Assembly (NCBI RefSeq): GCF_000012745.1
Contig: NC_007404.1
Coordinates: forward strand, 124,001-188,000
Source of the DNA: Thiobacillus denitrificans ATCC 25259
GTDB taxonomy: Bacteria; Pseudomonadota; Gammaproteobacteria; Burkholderiales; Thiobacillaceae
Length of the DNA stretch: 64,000 bases
Direction: 5' to 3'
A program made the translations under genes and the position numbers. Numbering within the stretch: the stretch's first letter is position 1; every line of letters starts with the position of its first letter. The notes under the pieces were generated by a model. The model had not been told where the DNA came from. It saw only the letters and a list, made by a program, of their open reading frames with translations, and did no database searches. This document shows, in pieces, positions 49,478 to 58,975 of the stretch.

Positions 49478-49590
49478 GGGGTCAGGATTCAGGGATCAGG
49501 GTTCAGGGAATGCGCGGGCGTAGCCCGCCCAAATCAGGGGTGCGGCCTCGGCCGCTCGTTCCCTGACCCCTGAATCCCGACCCCTGACCT
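49477..49590. repeat. Palindromic interspersed element, copy 2 (at the gap stop codon)
   Basis: 114 bases. The last A of the gap TAA is the first base of AGGGGTCAGG. The inner hairpins are GCGGGC/GCCCGC and GCGGCC/GGCCGC, and the outer ends pair. Between it and pgk are a GCCTTAAGGC palindrome (49601-49610) and a 7-bp hairpin (49613-49635). Confidence 0.9.
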
Positions 49591-49668
49591 TCAGCAGTGA
49601 GCCTTAAGGCCTGGCGCGGTTTCCAACCCCGCGCCAACCCTTAAACCTTACTTATCAGGAGAACACCC

Positions 49669-50850
49669 ATGGCATTCATCCGCGTCACCGATCTCGATCT
49701 GGCGGGCAAGCGCGTCTTCATCCGCGCCGACATGAACGTGCCCGTCAAGGACGGCAAGGTCACGTCCGACGCGCGCATCACCGCCTCGATGCGCACCATC
49801 GAGCACTGCATGAGGGCCGGCGCCAAGGTCATGGTGACCTCGCACCTCGGCCGCCCGACCGAAGGCGAGTTCAAGGAAGAGGATTCGCTGAAGCCCGTCG
49901 TCGACGTGATCGCGCAGAAGCTCGGCAAAAACGTGCGCCTGATCCGTGAATGGACCGAGGGCGGTTTCGACGTCGCGAACGGCGAACTCGTCGTGCTCGA
50001 GAACTGCCGCGTCAACAAGGGCGAGAAGAAGAACGTCGACGAGACCGCGAAGAAATACGCCGCGCTGTGCGACGTCTTCGTGATGGACGCCTTCGGCACC
50101 GCGCACCGCGCCGAAGCCTCGACCCACGGCATCGCCAAATTCGCGCCGACCGCTGCCGCCGGCATTCTGCTCACCGAAGAGCTCGACGCGCTGGCCAAGG
50201 CGCTCGCCAACCCGGCGCGGCCGATGGTCGCGATCGTCGGCGGCTCCAAGGTCTCGACCAAGCTGACCGTGCTCGAGGCGCTGTCCGAGAAGGTCGACCA
50301 GTTGGTCGTCGGCGGCGGCATCGCCAACACCTTCCTCGCCGCGATGGGCAAGAACGTCGGCAAGTCGCTGTGTGAACACGACCTGATCCCGACTGCCAAG
50401 ACGCTGATCGAGAAGATGGCCGCGCGCGGCGCCTCGATCCCGATCGCCGTCGACGTGGTGTGCGGCAAGAAGTTCGACGCCAACGAGCCCGCCGTGCTGA
50501 AGAGCGCCGACGAGGTGGCCGACGACGACATGATCTTCGACATCGGCCCGAAGAGCGCGCAGGAGCTTGCCGACATCATCGCCAAGGCCGGCACGATTGT
50601 GTGGAACGGCCCGGTCGGCGTGTTCGAGTTCGACCAGTTCGGCGAAGGCACCAAGACCGTCTCGATGGCGATCGCCAACGCCCCGGGCTTCAGCCTGGCC
50701 GGCGGCGGCGACACCATCGCCGCGATCCAGAAATACGACATCTACGACAAAGTGAGCTATATCTCGACCGCCGGCGGCGCCTTCCTCGAATACCTGGAAG
50801 GCAAGGTGTTGCCGGCCGTGGCGATTCTGGAGGAACGCGCGCAAGGCTAA
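49669..50850 (+). CDS. pgk: Phosphoglycerate kinase
   Basis: 393 aa, ATP plus 3-phosphoglycerate to 1,3-bisphosphoglycerate in the Calvin direction. Motifs: [29 protein letters not shown] and the C-terminal [22 protein letters not shown] precedes the ATG. Confidence 0.97.
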   Translation: MAFIRVTDLDLAGKRVFIRADMNVPVKDGKVTSDARITASMRTIEHCMRAGAKVMVTSHLGRPTEGEFKEEDSLKPVVDVIAQKLGKNVRLIREWTEGGFDVANGELVVLENCRVNKGEKKNVDETAKKYAALCDVFVMDAFGTAHRAEASTHGIAKFAPTAAAGILLTEELDALAKALANPARPMVAIVGGSKVSTKLTVLEALSEKVDQLVVGGGIANTFLAAMGKNVGKSLCEHDLIPTAKTLIEKMAARGASIPIAVDVVCGKKFDANEPAVLKSADEVADDDMIFDIGPKSAQELADIIAKAGTIVWNGPVGVFEFDQFGEGTKTVSMAIANAPGFSLAGGGDTIAAIQKYDIYDKVSYISTAGGAFLEYLEGKVLPAVAILEERAQG

Positions 50851-50868
50851 GCGCCTTACGGCAAGACG

Positions 50869-50896
50869 CGAGGGGGAGGCTGAGGCTTCCCCCTCG
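50869..50896 (+). other. Hairpin between pgk and pyk
   Basis: CGAGGGGGAGGC and GCTTCCCCCTCG pair at 11 of 12 positions around a TGAG loop, followed by GGCTTT. Possible attenuator; the T run is weak. Confidence 0.55.
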
Positions 50897-50935
50897 GGCT
50901 TTCCGCCTTCCCTCCCTCAACGCTCCACCACAATA

Positions 50936-52369
50936 ATGATTCGCAGAACCAAAATCGTCGCCACCCTCGGCCCCGCCTGCTCCGACGCCAAGACGCTCGA
51001 TCGGATGATGGAAGCCGGCCTGGACGTGGTCCGTCTCAACTTCTCCCACGGCGTGGCGCAGGACCACATCGACCGCGCCGAACTCGTGCGTTCGCTCGCG
51101 CGTACGCGCGGTCGCGCGGTCGGCGTCCTCGTCGACCTGCAGGGGCCGAAGATCCGCATCGGCAAATTCAAGGACAACAAGATCGTCCTCGCCAAGGGCG
51201 ACAACTTCATCCTCGACGCGGAATGCGCGCTCGGCGACCAGGAGCGCGTCGGCCTCGACTACAAGGAATTGCCGAGCGACGTCGCCCGTGGCGTGACGCT
51301 CCTGCTCGACGACGGCCGGATCGAACTCTGGGTCGAAGACGTCAAGGGCAGCGAAATCCACTGCAAGGTCGTGCAGGGCGGCGTGCTCTCGAATAACAAG
51401 GGCATCAACCGCAAGGGCGGCGGTCTTTCGGCCGCCGCGCTGACCGAGAAGGACATCGAGGACATCAAGACCGCCGCGGCGCTCAAGGCCGACTACCTCG
51501 CGGTCTCCTTCCCGCGCTCGGGCGCCGACATGCGCCAGGCGCGCGAGTTGCTGCGGGCCGCGGGCGGCAGGAGCCAGCTCGTCGCCAAGATCGAGCGCAC
51601 TGAAGCGATCGAGAACCTCGAAGAAATCCTCGATGCGTCCGACGCGATCATGGTCGCCCGCGGCGACCTCGGCGTCGAGGTCGGCGACGCTGCGGTGCCG
51701 GCGCTGCAGAAGCGCATGATCCGTATGGCGATCGCGCGCAACAAGGTCGTCATCACCGCGACGCAGATGATGGAGTCGATGATCACGAGCCCGATCCCGA
51801 CCCGCGCCGAAGTCTCCGACGTCGCCAACGCCGTGCTCGACGGCACCGACGCCGTCATGCTCTCGGCCGAGACCGCGGCCGGGCAATACCCGGTCGAAGC
51901 CGTGCAGGCGATGGACCGCGTCTGCCTCGAAGCCGAAAAGGAAGCCGAGACGCAGTTCACGCGCGAGCGGCTCGACCACAGCTTCCTGCGCGCCGACGAG
52001 GCGATCGCGATGTCGGCCGTGTTCACCTCGGTGCACCTCAACATCAAGGCCATCGCCGCGCTGACCGAGTCCGGCAATACCTGTCTGTGGATGAGCCGCC
52101 TGTCGACGCGCGTGCCGATCTACGCCTTGACACCTCAGGTCGAAACCCGTAGAAAAGTCACTCTCTTCCGCGGTGTCTATCCGATCAACCTCAAGACCGC
52201 CACCAAGGAGCGCGACGTGCTGCTCGCCGAGGCCGAGGAAGAATTGCGGCGGCGCGGCGCCGTGCGCGACGGCGACCTGATCCTGCTGACGATCGGCGAG
52301 CCGATCGGCCAGTCGGGCGGCACCAATACGATGAAGATCGTCCGTGTGGGCGCTTCGAAGAAACCCTGA
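50936..52369 (+). CDS. pyk: Pyruvate kinase
   Basis: 477 aa. Substrate and metal site MVARGDLGVEV, TATQMMESM, RRTKIVATLGPA N-terminus and a C-terminal regulatory domain. It runs 85 bases after pgk with a hairpin between. Confidence 0.96.
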   Translation: MIRRTKIVATLGPACSDAKTLDRMMEAGLDVVRLNFSHGVAQDHIDRAELVRSLARTRGRAVGVLVDLQGPKIRIGKFKDNKIVLAKGDNFILDAECALGDQERVGLDYKELPSDVARGVTLLLDDGRIELWVEDVKGSEIHCKVVQGGVLSNNKGINRKGGGLSAAALTEKDIEDIKTAAALKADYLAVSFPRSGADMRQARELLRAAGGRSQLVAKIERTEAIENLEEILDASDAIMVARGDLGVEVGDAAVPALQKRMIRMAIARNKVVITATQMMESMITSPIPTRAEVSDVANAVLDGTDAVMLSAETAAGQYPVEAVQAMDRVCLEAEKEAETQFTRERLDHSFLRADEAIAMSAVFTSVHLNIKAIAALTESGNTCLWMSRLSTRVPIYALTPQVETRRKVTLFRGVYPINLKTATKERDVLLAEAEEELRRRGAVRDGDLILLTIGEPIGQSGGTNTMKIVRVGASKKP

Positions 52370-52403
52370 ATCTGAAGCACGTTTTTTACCTAGGAGAGTG
52401 TAA

Positions 52404-53471
52404 ATGGCCCTGATTTCCCTTCGTCAACTGCTCGACCATGCCGCCGAAAACGGCTACGGTCTGCCCGCGTTCAACGTCAACAACATGGAGCAGGTCAAGG
52501 CCATCATGGAAGCGGCGGCCGCGGTCGACTCGCCCGTGATCCTGCAGGGTTCGGCCGGTGCGCGTTCCTACGCCGGCGAGCCCTTCCTGCGCCACCTGAT
52601 CCTTGCCGCGATCGAGATGTACCCACAGATCCCGATCTGCATGCACCAGGACCATGGCGCCTCGCCGAGCATCTGCTTCCGCTCGATCCAGTCGGGATTC
52701 TCCTCGGTCATGATGGACGGCTCGCTGAAGGAAGACGGCAAGACCCCCGCCAGCTACGAATACAACGTCGAGACCACCCGCAAGGTCTCGGAACTTGCCC
52801 ACGCCTGCGGCGTCTCGGTCGAAGGTGAACTCGGCTGCCTGGGCTCGCTCGAGACCGGCAAGGCCGGCGAGGAAGACGGCCACGGCGCCGAAGGCACGCT
52901 CGACCACTCGATGCTCCTGACCGACCCCGACGAGGCCGCCGACTTCGTCTCCAAGACCAGGGTCGACGCGCTCGCGATCGCCATCGGCACCTCGCACGGC
53001 GCCTACAAGTTCACGCAGAAGCCCACCGGCAAGGTGCTGCGCATCGACCGCGTGAAGGAAATCCACGCCCGCATCCCTAACGTGCACCTCGTCATGCACG
53101 GCTCGTCGTCGGTGCCCGAAGACTGGCTCGCGATCATCAACAGCTACGGTGGCGACATGGGCCAGACCTACGGCGTGCCGGTCGAAGAGATCGTCGAAGG
53201 CATCAAGAACGGCGTGCGCAAGGTCAACATCGACACCGACCTGCGCATGGCGTCGACCGGCGCGATCCGCAAGCACCTGGCCGAGAACAAGTCCAACTTC
53301 GACCCGCGCAAATTCCTCAAGGAAGCGACCAAGGGCATGAGCGACATCTGCAAGGCCCGCTACGAAGCCTTCGGCGCCGCCGGCCAGGCCAGCAAGATCA
53401 AGAAGGTGTTCAACCTCGAAGAAATGCAGAAGCGCTACGACAAGGGCGAGCTCGACCCCAAGGTCAACTGA
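52404..53471 (+). CDS. fba: Class II fructose-bisphosphate aldolase
   Basis: 355-aa zinc aldolase of the CbbA type. Zinc and active-site motifs: [41 protein letters not shown]. It cleaves or forms fructose 1,6-bisphosphate (and sedoheptulose bisphosphate in autotrophs). GGAG precedes the ATG, and a strong terminator closes the operon. Confidence 0.96.
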   Translation: MALISLRQLLDHAAENGYGLPAFNVNNMEQVKAIMEAAAAVDSPVILQGSAGARSYAGEPFLRHLILAAIEMYPQIPICMHQDHGASPSICFRSIQSGFSSVMMDGSLKEDGKTPASYEYNVETTRKVSELAHACGVSVEGELGCLGSLETGKAGEEDGHGAEGTLDHSMLLTDPDEAADFVSKTRVDALAIAIGTSHGAYKFTQKPTGKVLRIDRVKEIHARIPNVHLVMHGSSSVPEDWLAIINSYGGDMGQTYGVPVEEIVEGIKNGVRKVNIDTDLRMASTGAIRKHLAENKSNFDPRKFLKEATKGMSDICKARYEAFGAAGQASKIKKVFNLEEMQKRYDKGELDPKVN

Positions 53472-53504
53472 TCGCCGGCTAGCCGGAATCAGATGCTGGA
53501 TTGA

Positions 53505-53532
53505 AATGGGACGCTGCGGCGTCCCATTTTTA
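53505..53532 (+). terminator. Rho-independent terminator of the tkt-fba operon
   Basis: ATGGGACGC (53507-53515), TGCG loop, GCGTCCCAT (53520-53528), then T run to 53532; flanking A extends the stem. Confidence 0.93.
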
Positions 53533-53792
53533 TGTTCGGCGATTCTGCGATGTTGAGCGGATCGATTCCGGGCGAGGAGCAAACCGCGGGACACTCGCTT
53601 GAGAGGCGGGAGCGCTCTCTTGAGCGGTCGTTTCCATTATTGTGGAGAGAGCCGATGGCCGTGTGACGGGAAGATCGCCCACAGGGGCGTTTGCCGGCAG
53701 TGACATTGGCCGCTTGTACTGGCCACCTGCCTCGCTTACAGTCTTTCCGGCCCGACACAGGATCGGTAACAACGAGAAGCAGGGGGAGAATC
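53533..53792. other. Intergenic region before the orphan gene
   Basis: 260 bases after the fba terminator. No gene of normal composition is seen on either strand. It must hold the promoter of the 53793 gene, but no good -35/-10 pair was found. Confidence 0.5.
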
Positions 53793-54785
53793 ATGTCACG
53801 CACACTTGTGACGCGCGTTTGCGCGCTTGGACTCATGCTGGGCGTTGTCCCGGCCGTCACTGTCATAGTCTTACTCGGAATAGCCTACTGGAAGAACACG
53901 GCTGTTGCGCCCTATCCCACGGCAGAGGAAATCCGAAGCACTCGGGACAAAGCAATTACCTGGTTCAGAACCAATGAAGCCGCAGTGTTGGAGGACGAGA
54001 ATCCGGCCCTCTGGTGGATGGTCCGCGATAGCGCGACCCTGTCGAACAATGCCTACCTAAAGGGGCTTTACTCCAAATACTATGAGCGCTATTTAGCCTC
54101 TAGGCCATCCAACGTTTGGCACCACATGTTCGATCAGAGATCGAACGTGTGGATCACGATCGACGCCCTACGGTTTCAGAATCTACCCGACTACAACATC
54201 TTCTTCCTGTACGCCCTCAGCTGCCAGACTGACCTGCAGGACGAACCGGAAGTCAGTAAATTTCTGAGTTCCGACGCATGCGGGACGATTACAAGACTGG
54301 GTTTTCTTAGAAATCCCGCCTGTGAGACCCACCAGCTGATCGGTCTTCGATTTATGCAACAGCGCGGATGCCAGGACGAAGCAAGAACCATCACATTGGT
54401 AAAAACCATGCAGGATCAGATCGCTACCGCAAGCGAGTGGGATTTTCGAGGTGTGGTGGATTTCAATATTCAACGAGCACTTGTGCTGGCCGAATCGGGC
54501 AGCTCCAACCGGATCAAACCGCGCTGGGTTCGGAGCATCATCGATGCGCAGAAAGCGAATGGCGGTTGGGCTGATTTCGACCCAATTTTGAGTTTGGGTC
54601 AGGGAGACGCTTTGGGTTGGTCAGGCTGGTCGGGGTGGCGTAAGACATTCCTGCAAATAGGAAAACCTAAACCCAATTTCCATACAACGGCGCAGGGTCT
54701 CTACTTGATGAGCTTACTGGCTGCTCATGTCTCGGGCCCCACCCCTGATGACTCCCGAAACCCAAAACGGATTTCGTTAGAGTAG
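53793..54785 (+). CDS. Orphan protein with one TM and a terpenoid-toroid-like tail
   Basis: 330 aa: TM helix about 11-31, then a predicted extracytoplasmic region with 7 Cys. The C-terminal third has QKANGGWADF and FHTTAQGLYLMSLL, the kind of repeats found in alpha/alpha toroids (squalene-hopene cyclase, prenyltransferase-like), but no DxDD motif. GGGGGAG precedes the ATG. Codon use is visibly more AT-rich than in flanking genes. Not recognised further; possible acquired gene. Confidence 0.65.
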   Translation: MSRTLVTRVCALGLMLGVVPAVTVIVLLGIAYWKNTAVAPYPTAEEIRSTRDKAITWFRTNEAAVLEDENPALWWMVRDSATLSNNAYLKGLYSKYYERYLASRPSNVWHHMFDQRSNVWITIDALRFQNLPDYNIFFLYALSCQTDLQDEPEVSKFLSSDACGTITRLGFLRNPACETHQLIGLRFMQQRGCQDEARTITLVKTMQDQIATASEWDFRGVVDFNIQRALVLAESGSSNRIKPRWVRSIIDAQKANGGWADFDPILSLGQGDALGWSGWSGWRKTFLQIGKPKPNFHTTAQGLYLMSLLAAHVSGPTPDDSRNPKRISLE

Positions 54786-54828
54786 AGGTTGCTCGGTCCC
54801 GAATGCAGGATTGAGCGATTACAAGGTT

Positions 54829-54858
54829 AGCCCAGCATCGCCTTCAACGCTGCCAGCC
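54829..54858 (-). repeat. Copy of the rep 3' end (distal)
   Basis: 30 bases matching 55708-55737 at 29 of 30. On the minus strand it encodes GLAALKAMLG and a stop, like the last residues of Rep. It marks one edge of an 0.88-kb segment. Confidence 0.9.
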
Positions 54859-54906
54859 CGATCGCCAGACTGACGTCAACGACGGCGCTCCTCCGCCGCC
54901 GGCGGG

Positions 54907-55131
54907 TCAGCGCTTGTTGCCGCCGCCGAGCAGCAGGACCAGGCTACCAATCGCGATCGCGCCCACGCTCGCCCACACTGGGATGCTGACCGTCTCTTTG
55001 TCTTCCACCGAAAACTCGATCGGGCCAAGCTGGGTCTTGTGGGTCTCCTTGGTATAGCTGAAACCGCCGTACACCAAGCCCAGCGTGCCGGCCACGATCA
55101 GGACGATAGCTGCAAGTTTCGCTGCGTTCAT
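54907..55131 (-). CDS. DUF3185-type small membrane protein
   Basis: 74 aa, two TM segments (about 4-24 and 48-67), periplasmic loop with THKTQLGPIEFSVEDKET. The ATG at 55131 has GAGGA just upstream; a GTG at 55152 overlaps the previous peptide gene. It matches small DUF3185-type membrane proteins. Function unknown. Confidence 0.75.
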   Translation of the reverse strand: MNAAKLAAIVLIVAGTLGLVYGGFSYTKETHKTQLGPIEFSVEDKETVSIPVWASVGAIAIGSLVLLLGGGNKR

Positions 55132-55144
55132 TCGGTCCTCCGGA

Positions 55145-55228
55145 TTAGCCACGAATCGGCGAAGCGTCGCCGCCGATCGCCCCGCCGACCATGACGGGAA
55201 TAAGGACGGGTGTTTGCATGGGTGTCAT
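55145..55228 (-). CDS. 27-aa peptide gene
   Basis: 27 codons from an ATG with AAGGAG at good spacing. The hydrophobic Val/Pro/Gly-rich peptide contains PVLIPVMVGGAIGG. It ends 13 bases before the DUF3185 ATG, so it may be a leader or a small membrane peptide. Direct repeats GCAAGCAAG lie 36-64 bases upstream. Confidence 0.5.
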   Translation of the reverse strand: MTPMQTPVLIPVMVGGAIGGDASPIRG

Positions 55229-55263
55229 CTCGGCTCCTTTTTTTGACTGTAAATTCCGCGATG

Positions 55264-55292
55264 GCAAGCAAGCGCAATGCCTAGCAAGCAAG
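55264..55292 (-). promoter_or_regulatory. 9-bp direct repeats upstream of the 27-aa peptide
   Basis: GCAAGCAAG twice with a 20-bp period, on the same side of the helix, 36 bases before the peptide ATG. Operator-like. Confidence 0.35.
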
Positions 55293-55574
55293 TGGTTGAT
55301 ATGTCGCCGGTTCCAATGAAAGTCCGGGCGGTCTAGTGTGACGCACTGTGCCAGTGCCTGACAAAAATCAGAACCCGCCGGTCTTGGAGAACGCGGCCTC
55401 ACTTCCCGATCAGGATGGTGCCGGGCGGGACCCGATTGCGCAACTCGCGGCGAGTTCCCCGGGGGGGCTGATCGCCGGGCGGGGGGATGGAACGCGGAGA
55501 GGCGGCAATCGCTGGGCGGGAGCATCTGCCCGAGCACCATGTCCGCTCCGCTGCTGCAATGCCTCGCGCGGAGG

Positions 55575-55604
55575 GTCATACGAACGGTTCCGTCATACGA
55601 ACGG
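55575..55604. repeat. 13-bp tandem direct repeat
   Basis: GTCATACGAACGG, TTCC, GTCATACGAACGG. Perfect copies with a 4-base spacer. Confidence 0.85.
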
Positions 55605-55705
55605 ACACTCAGCGGATACGCCGTGAAGGGCCGCTCTGAATCGATGACGGACTTTTGGTCGCACCCCTCGGGCGGTGCGCGGCGGAACTTTCCGATGGGT
55701 AGACC

Positions 55706-57688
55706 TCAGCCCAGCATCGCCTTCAACGCCGCCAGCCGGTCGCTGCCGCTGGCCTTCGCTTCCGCGGTCGTCGGTTTTTCCGGCATGCGCACCTCATCGC
55801 CCAATTCATCGATGAAGCGTGACGGATCGCAGGCGACCGACTCGCGGGCGCGCTTGCGGCGCGAGCAGTAGGACAGCGTCAGCGACTTGCGCGCGCGGGT
55901 GACGCCGACGTACATCAGGCGGCGCTCCTCTTCGAGGCGGCCTTCGTCGACCGCGTCGCGGTGCGGCAGGATGTTCTCCTCGACGCCGACCAGGAAGACG
56001 TGGCCGAATTCGAGTCCCTTGGCTGCGTGCAGGGTCGACAGGCGTACGGCGTCGGACTCTTCCTCTTCGCGGCCTTCGAGCAGCGTGATCAGCGCGATGG
56101 TTTGCGTCAGCTGCAGCAGGTTCTTCTCGTCCTCTTCGCCTTTTTTCGTAATCCAGGCGGCGAATTCGAGTACGTTGTTCCATTTGCTCTGCGCCGCGCG
56201 CTGGTCGTCCTGGTCGAAGAGATAGACCTCGTAGCCGATCGTCTTCAGGAGGTCGTCGAGCAGTTCGCCGGCCGGCTCGCGCGCGACGCGCTCCTCCATG
56301 CGGTTGATGAAGTTGCAGAACTCGGTGAGTGGCGTGAGATGTCGCTCACCGATCTGTGATGCGGCGGCGGCCGAAAAGACTGCCTCGAACAGGCTGACGT
56401 GCAGGGTCGCGGCGACCTGCCCGAGCTTTTCGAGCGTGGCGGCGCCGATGCCGCGCTTGGGCGTGGTGACGGCGCGAATGAAGGCAGGGTCGTCGTCGCT
56501 GTTGGCGATCAGGCGCAGGTAGGCGATCACGTCCTTGATTTCCGCCTTGTCGAAGAACGACTGGCCGCCCGAGAGCTGATAGGGCACCTTCTCGTTCCGG
56601 AGCGCCTGCTCGAACACGCGCGCCTGGTAGTTGCCGCGGTAGAGGATCGCGTAGTCGCGCCACTCGGTGCGGTGCTGGAACTTGTGCGATAGCAGGCGCA
56701 TGACGACCGATTCGGCCTCGTGCTCGTCGTCCTTGGTCGGCATGACCTGGATCGCGTCGCCGTGGCCGAGGTCGCTCCACAGGCGCTTTTCGAAGAGCTT
56801 GGGGTTGTTGGCGATGAGGCTGTTGGCGGCCTTGAGGATGCGTACGGTCGAGCGGTAGTTCTGCTCGAGCTTGACGACATGCAGATGCGGGTAGTCCTCG
56901 TTGAGCTGCCTGAGGTTGTCGGCCGAGGCGCCGCGCCAGCCGTAGATCGCCTGGTCGTCGTCGCCGACCGCGGTGAACGCGGCGCGCACGCCGGTGAGCT
57001 TCTGCAGTAGCCGGTACTGCGCGACGTTGGTGTCCTGGTATTCGTCGACGAGGATGTGGCGCAGGCGGTTCTGCCACTTCTCGCGCAGCTCGGCGTGGGT
57101 GTCGAGCAGTTCGGCCGGCAGGCGGATCAGGTCGTCGAAGTCGACCGCCTGATAGGCGCGCAGCGTCGCGTCGTAGCGGTCGTAGATCTTTGCGTACACG
57201 CGCGCGTTGTCGTCCTCAGCCGAAGCCAGGGCGGCGGCGGGCGACTTGAGCTCGTTCTTCCACAACGAGATGCGCGACACCGCGCGGCGGATTTCCTGCT
57301 TGTCGGTGGTCTTGATGATCTCCGACACGATGCCGGCGGCGTCGGCCGAATCGAGGATCGAGAATGCGGGCTTGAGCTCGGCGAACTTCGCGTCCTCGCG
57401 CAGCATTCTGAGGCCCATCGAGTGGAAGGTCGTGACGATCAGGCCCTTCGTGTTGACCCCGTGGGTCAGCTTGGCGGCGCGCTCGGCCATCTCGCGCGCG
57501 GCCTTGTTGGTGAAGGTGATCGCGGCGATCGAGCCCGGCTTGTAGCCGCACTCGCCGATCAGGTAGGCGATCTTGTGCGTGATGACGCGGGTCTTGCCCG
57601 ACCCCGCCCCGGCCAGCACGAGGAGCGGGCCGTCGAGGTATTTCGCCGCTTCGCGCTGCGGCGGGTTGAGCGCTGCGAGCAGGCTCAT
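55706..57688 (-). CDS. rep: Rep-like superfamily 1 DNA helicase
   Basis: 660-aa 3'-5' helicase. Walker A GAGSGKT, DEYQDTN, GDDDQAIYGWRGA, LEQNYRS, STLHAAKGLE. Length is close to E. coli Rep (673) and shorter than UvrD. The ATG at 57688 overlaps the stop of the glutaredoxin-like gene (ATGA). Its last 10 codons are duplicated at 54829-54858. Confidence 0.92.
   Translation of the reverse strand: MSLLAALNPPQREAAKYLDGPLLVLAGAGSGKTRVITHKIAYLIGECGYKPGSIAAITFTNKAAREMAERAAKLTHGVNTKGLIVTTFHSMGLRMLREDAKFAELKPAFSILDSADAAGIVSEIIKTTDKQEIRRAVSRISLWKNELKSPAAALASAEDDNARVYAKIYDRYDATLRAYQAVDFDDLIRLPAELLDTHAELREKWQNRLRHILVDEYQDTNVAQYRLLQKLTGVRAAFTAVGDDDQAIYGWRGASADNLRQLNEDYPHLHVVKLEQNYRSTVRILKAANSLIANNPKLFEKRLWSDLGHGDAIQVMPTKDDEHEAESVVMRLLSHKFQHRTEWRDYAILYRGNYQARVFEQALRNEKVPYQLSGGQSFFDKAEIKDVIAYLRLIANSDDDPAFIRAVTTPKRGIGAATLEKLGQVAATLHVSLFEAVFSAAAASQIGERHLTPLTEFCNFINRMEERVAREPAGELLDDLLKTIGYEVYLFDQDDQRAAQSKWNNVLEFAAWITKKGEEDEKNLLQLTQTIALITLLEGREEEESDAVRLSTLHAAKGLEFGHVFLVGVEENILPHRDAVDEGRLEEERRLMYVGVTRARKSLTLSYCSRRKRARESVACDPSRFIDELGDEVRMPEKPTTAEAKASGSDRLAALKAMLG
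55708..55737 (-). repeat. Copy of the rep 3' end (in the gene)
   Basis: The coding end of rep; pairs with 54829-54858, 879 bases apart. Confidence 0.9.
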
Positions 57689-58077
57689 GCCGTGCCGAAT
57701 TCGCGCTCGAGCCAGGCGTTGATGGCGTCGGATTCGTAAAGCCAGGTCTCGCGCCCGTCGTCGTCCCTGATCCGCAGGCACGGCACCTGCGGCTTGCCGC
57801 CGCCGGCGACGAGCGCCGTGCGATGCGAACCTTCGGTGCGCGCGTCGCGCAGTTCGATGTCGAGCGACAGGCGCCGCATCGTGCGCCGCGTCTTGAGGCA
57901 GAACGGGCAGGTCGGGAAGTGGTAGAGCGCGAGCTTGCGGGTGCGTGCGTCGACCGCGCGTTGCGCCTCGGGCGGGCGGACGACGCCTTTGGGACGGCTC
58001 AGCCAGTGGCCCAGCAACAAGAACGGGCCGAGGATAAGACGCAGGGTTTTGAAAAACAGACGGATCAGCGGTTTCAT
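57685..58077 (-). CDS. Glutaredoxin/GST-N-like membrane-anchored protein
   Basis: 130 aa: hydrophobic N-terminal segment (about 5-25), then a GST N-terminal or glutaredoxin fold with the redox pair CPFC (about 57-60), a cis-Pro region QVPCLRI and a YESDAINAWLE helix. It probably reduces disulfides at the membrane. It overlaps rep by 4 bases. Confidence 0.83.
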   Translation of the reverse strand: MKPLIRLFFKTLRLILGPFLLLGHWLSRPKGVVRPPEAQRAVDARTRKLALYHFPTCPFCLKTRRTMRRLSLDIELRDARTEGSHRTALVAGGGKPQVPCLRIRDDDGRETWLYESDAINAWLEREFGTA

Positions 58078-58153
58078 GGCGCGGGTGTCGCGAGAGGTTG
58101 AAGCGGGGGCGCTATGATGGCGAATCGAACCAGCGCGAAGACCCGTATTTTAT

Positions 58154-58975
58154 ATGCCTACCTATGCCATCGGTGACATTCAGGGTTGCCACGAGCCCTT
58201 GCTGCGCCTGCTCGACGTCGTCCGTTTCGACGCGGCTTCCGACCGCCTGTGGTTCGTCGGCGACCTGGTCAACCGCGGGCCCGATTCGCTCGAAACGCTG
58301 CGTTTCATCCGCGGCCTCGGCGACGCCGCCGTGTGCGTGCTCGGAAACCATGACCTGCACCTGATCGCGCTTGCCGCCGGCCACGGCCGGGCGCACAAGG
58401 GCGATACGCTCGACGCGGTACTGGCGGCGCCCGACCGGGACGAGCTGCTCGGCTGGCTGCGGCGGCAGAAGCTGGCGTGGCGCGAGGGCGACTGGCTCAT
58501 GGTGCACGCGGGCGTGCTGCCGGGCTGGACGGCGGACGAGGTCATGCGTCACGCGGCGGAGGCCGAGGCCGTGCTCGCGGGCGCCCACTATCGCGACTTT
58601 CTCGCGCAGATGTACGGCAACGCACCGGTCGCCTGGGACGACGGGCTCGAAGGCGTCGAACGCCTGCGCGTCATCGTCAACGCCTTCACGCGCCTGCGCT
58701 ACTGTTCGGCGGCCGGCGAGATGGAATTCCACCATAAAGGCGCGCCCGGCACGCAGCCGTCGGGCTGGCTGCCCTGGTTCGACGTGCCGGCGCGCAAGAG
58801 CGCGGATCTTGCCGTCGTCTTCGGCCACTGGTCGACGCTCGGCCTCGTCAACCGCGACGACCTGATCGCGCTCGATACGGGCTGTCTGTGGGGCGGGGCG
58901 CTGAGCGCCGTCAGGCTCGAGGATCGGCAGGTGTTCGCGGTGAAGTGCCGTCAGGCGCGGTCGCCGACGGGCTGA
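58154..58975 (+). CDS. apaH: Bis(5'-nucleosyl)-tetraphosphatase, symmetrical
   Basis: 273-aa PPP-family phosphatase cleaving Ap4A to two ADP. Metal motifs [22 protein letters not shown], plus [10 protein letters not shown] and GHWSTLG. It is divergent from the glutaredoxin-like gene and overlaps the convergent acyltransferase gene by 65 bases at the end. Confidence 0.95.

Larger units (their letters stand above)
55229..55705. other. 477-base non-coding region with two sets of direct repeats
   Basis: No credible gene is seen on either strand. It has GCAAGCAAG at 55264-55272 and 55284-55292 (20-bp period) and GTCATACGAACGG at 55575-55587 and 55592-55604 (17-bp period). These could be regulatory sites or traces of recombination. 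Confidence 0.6.
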
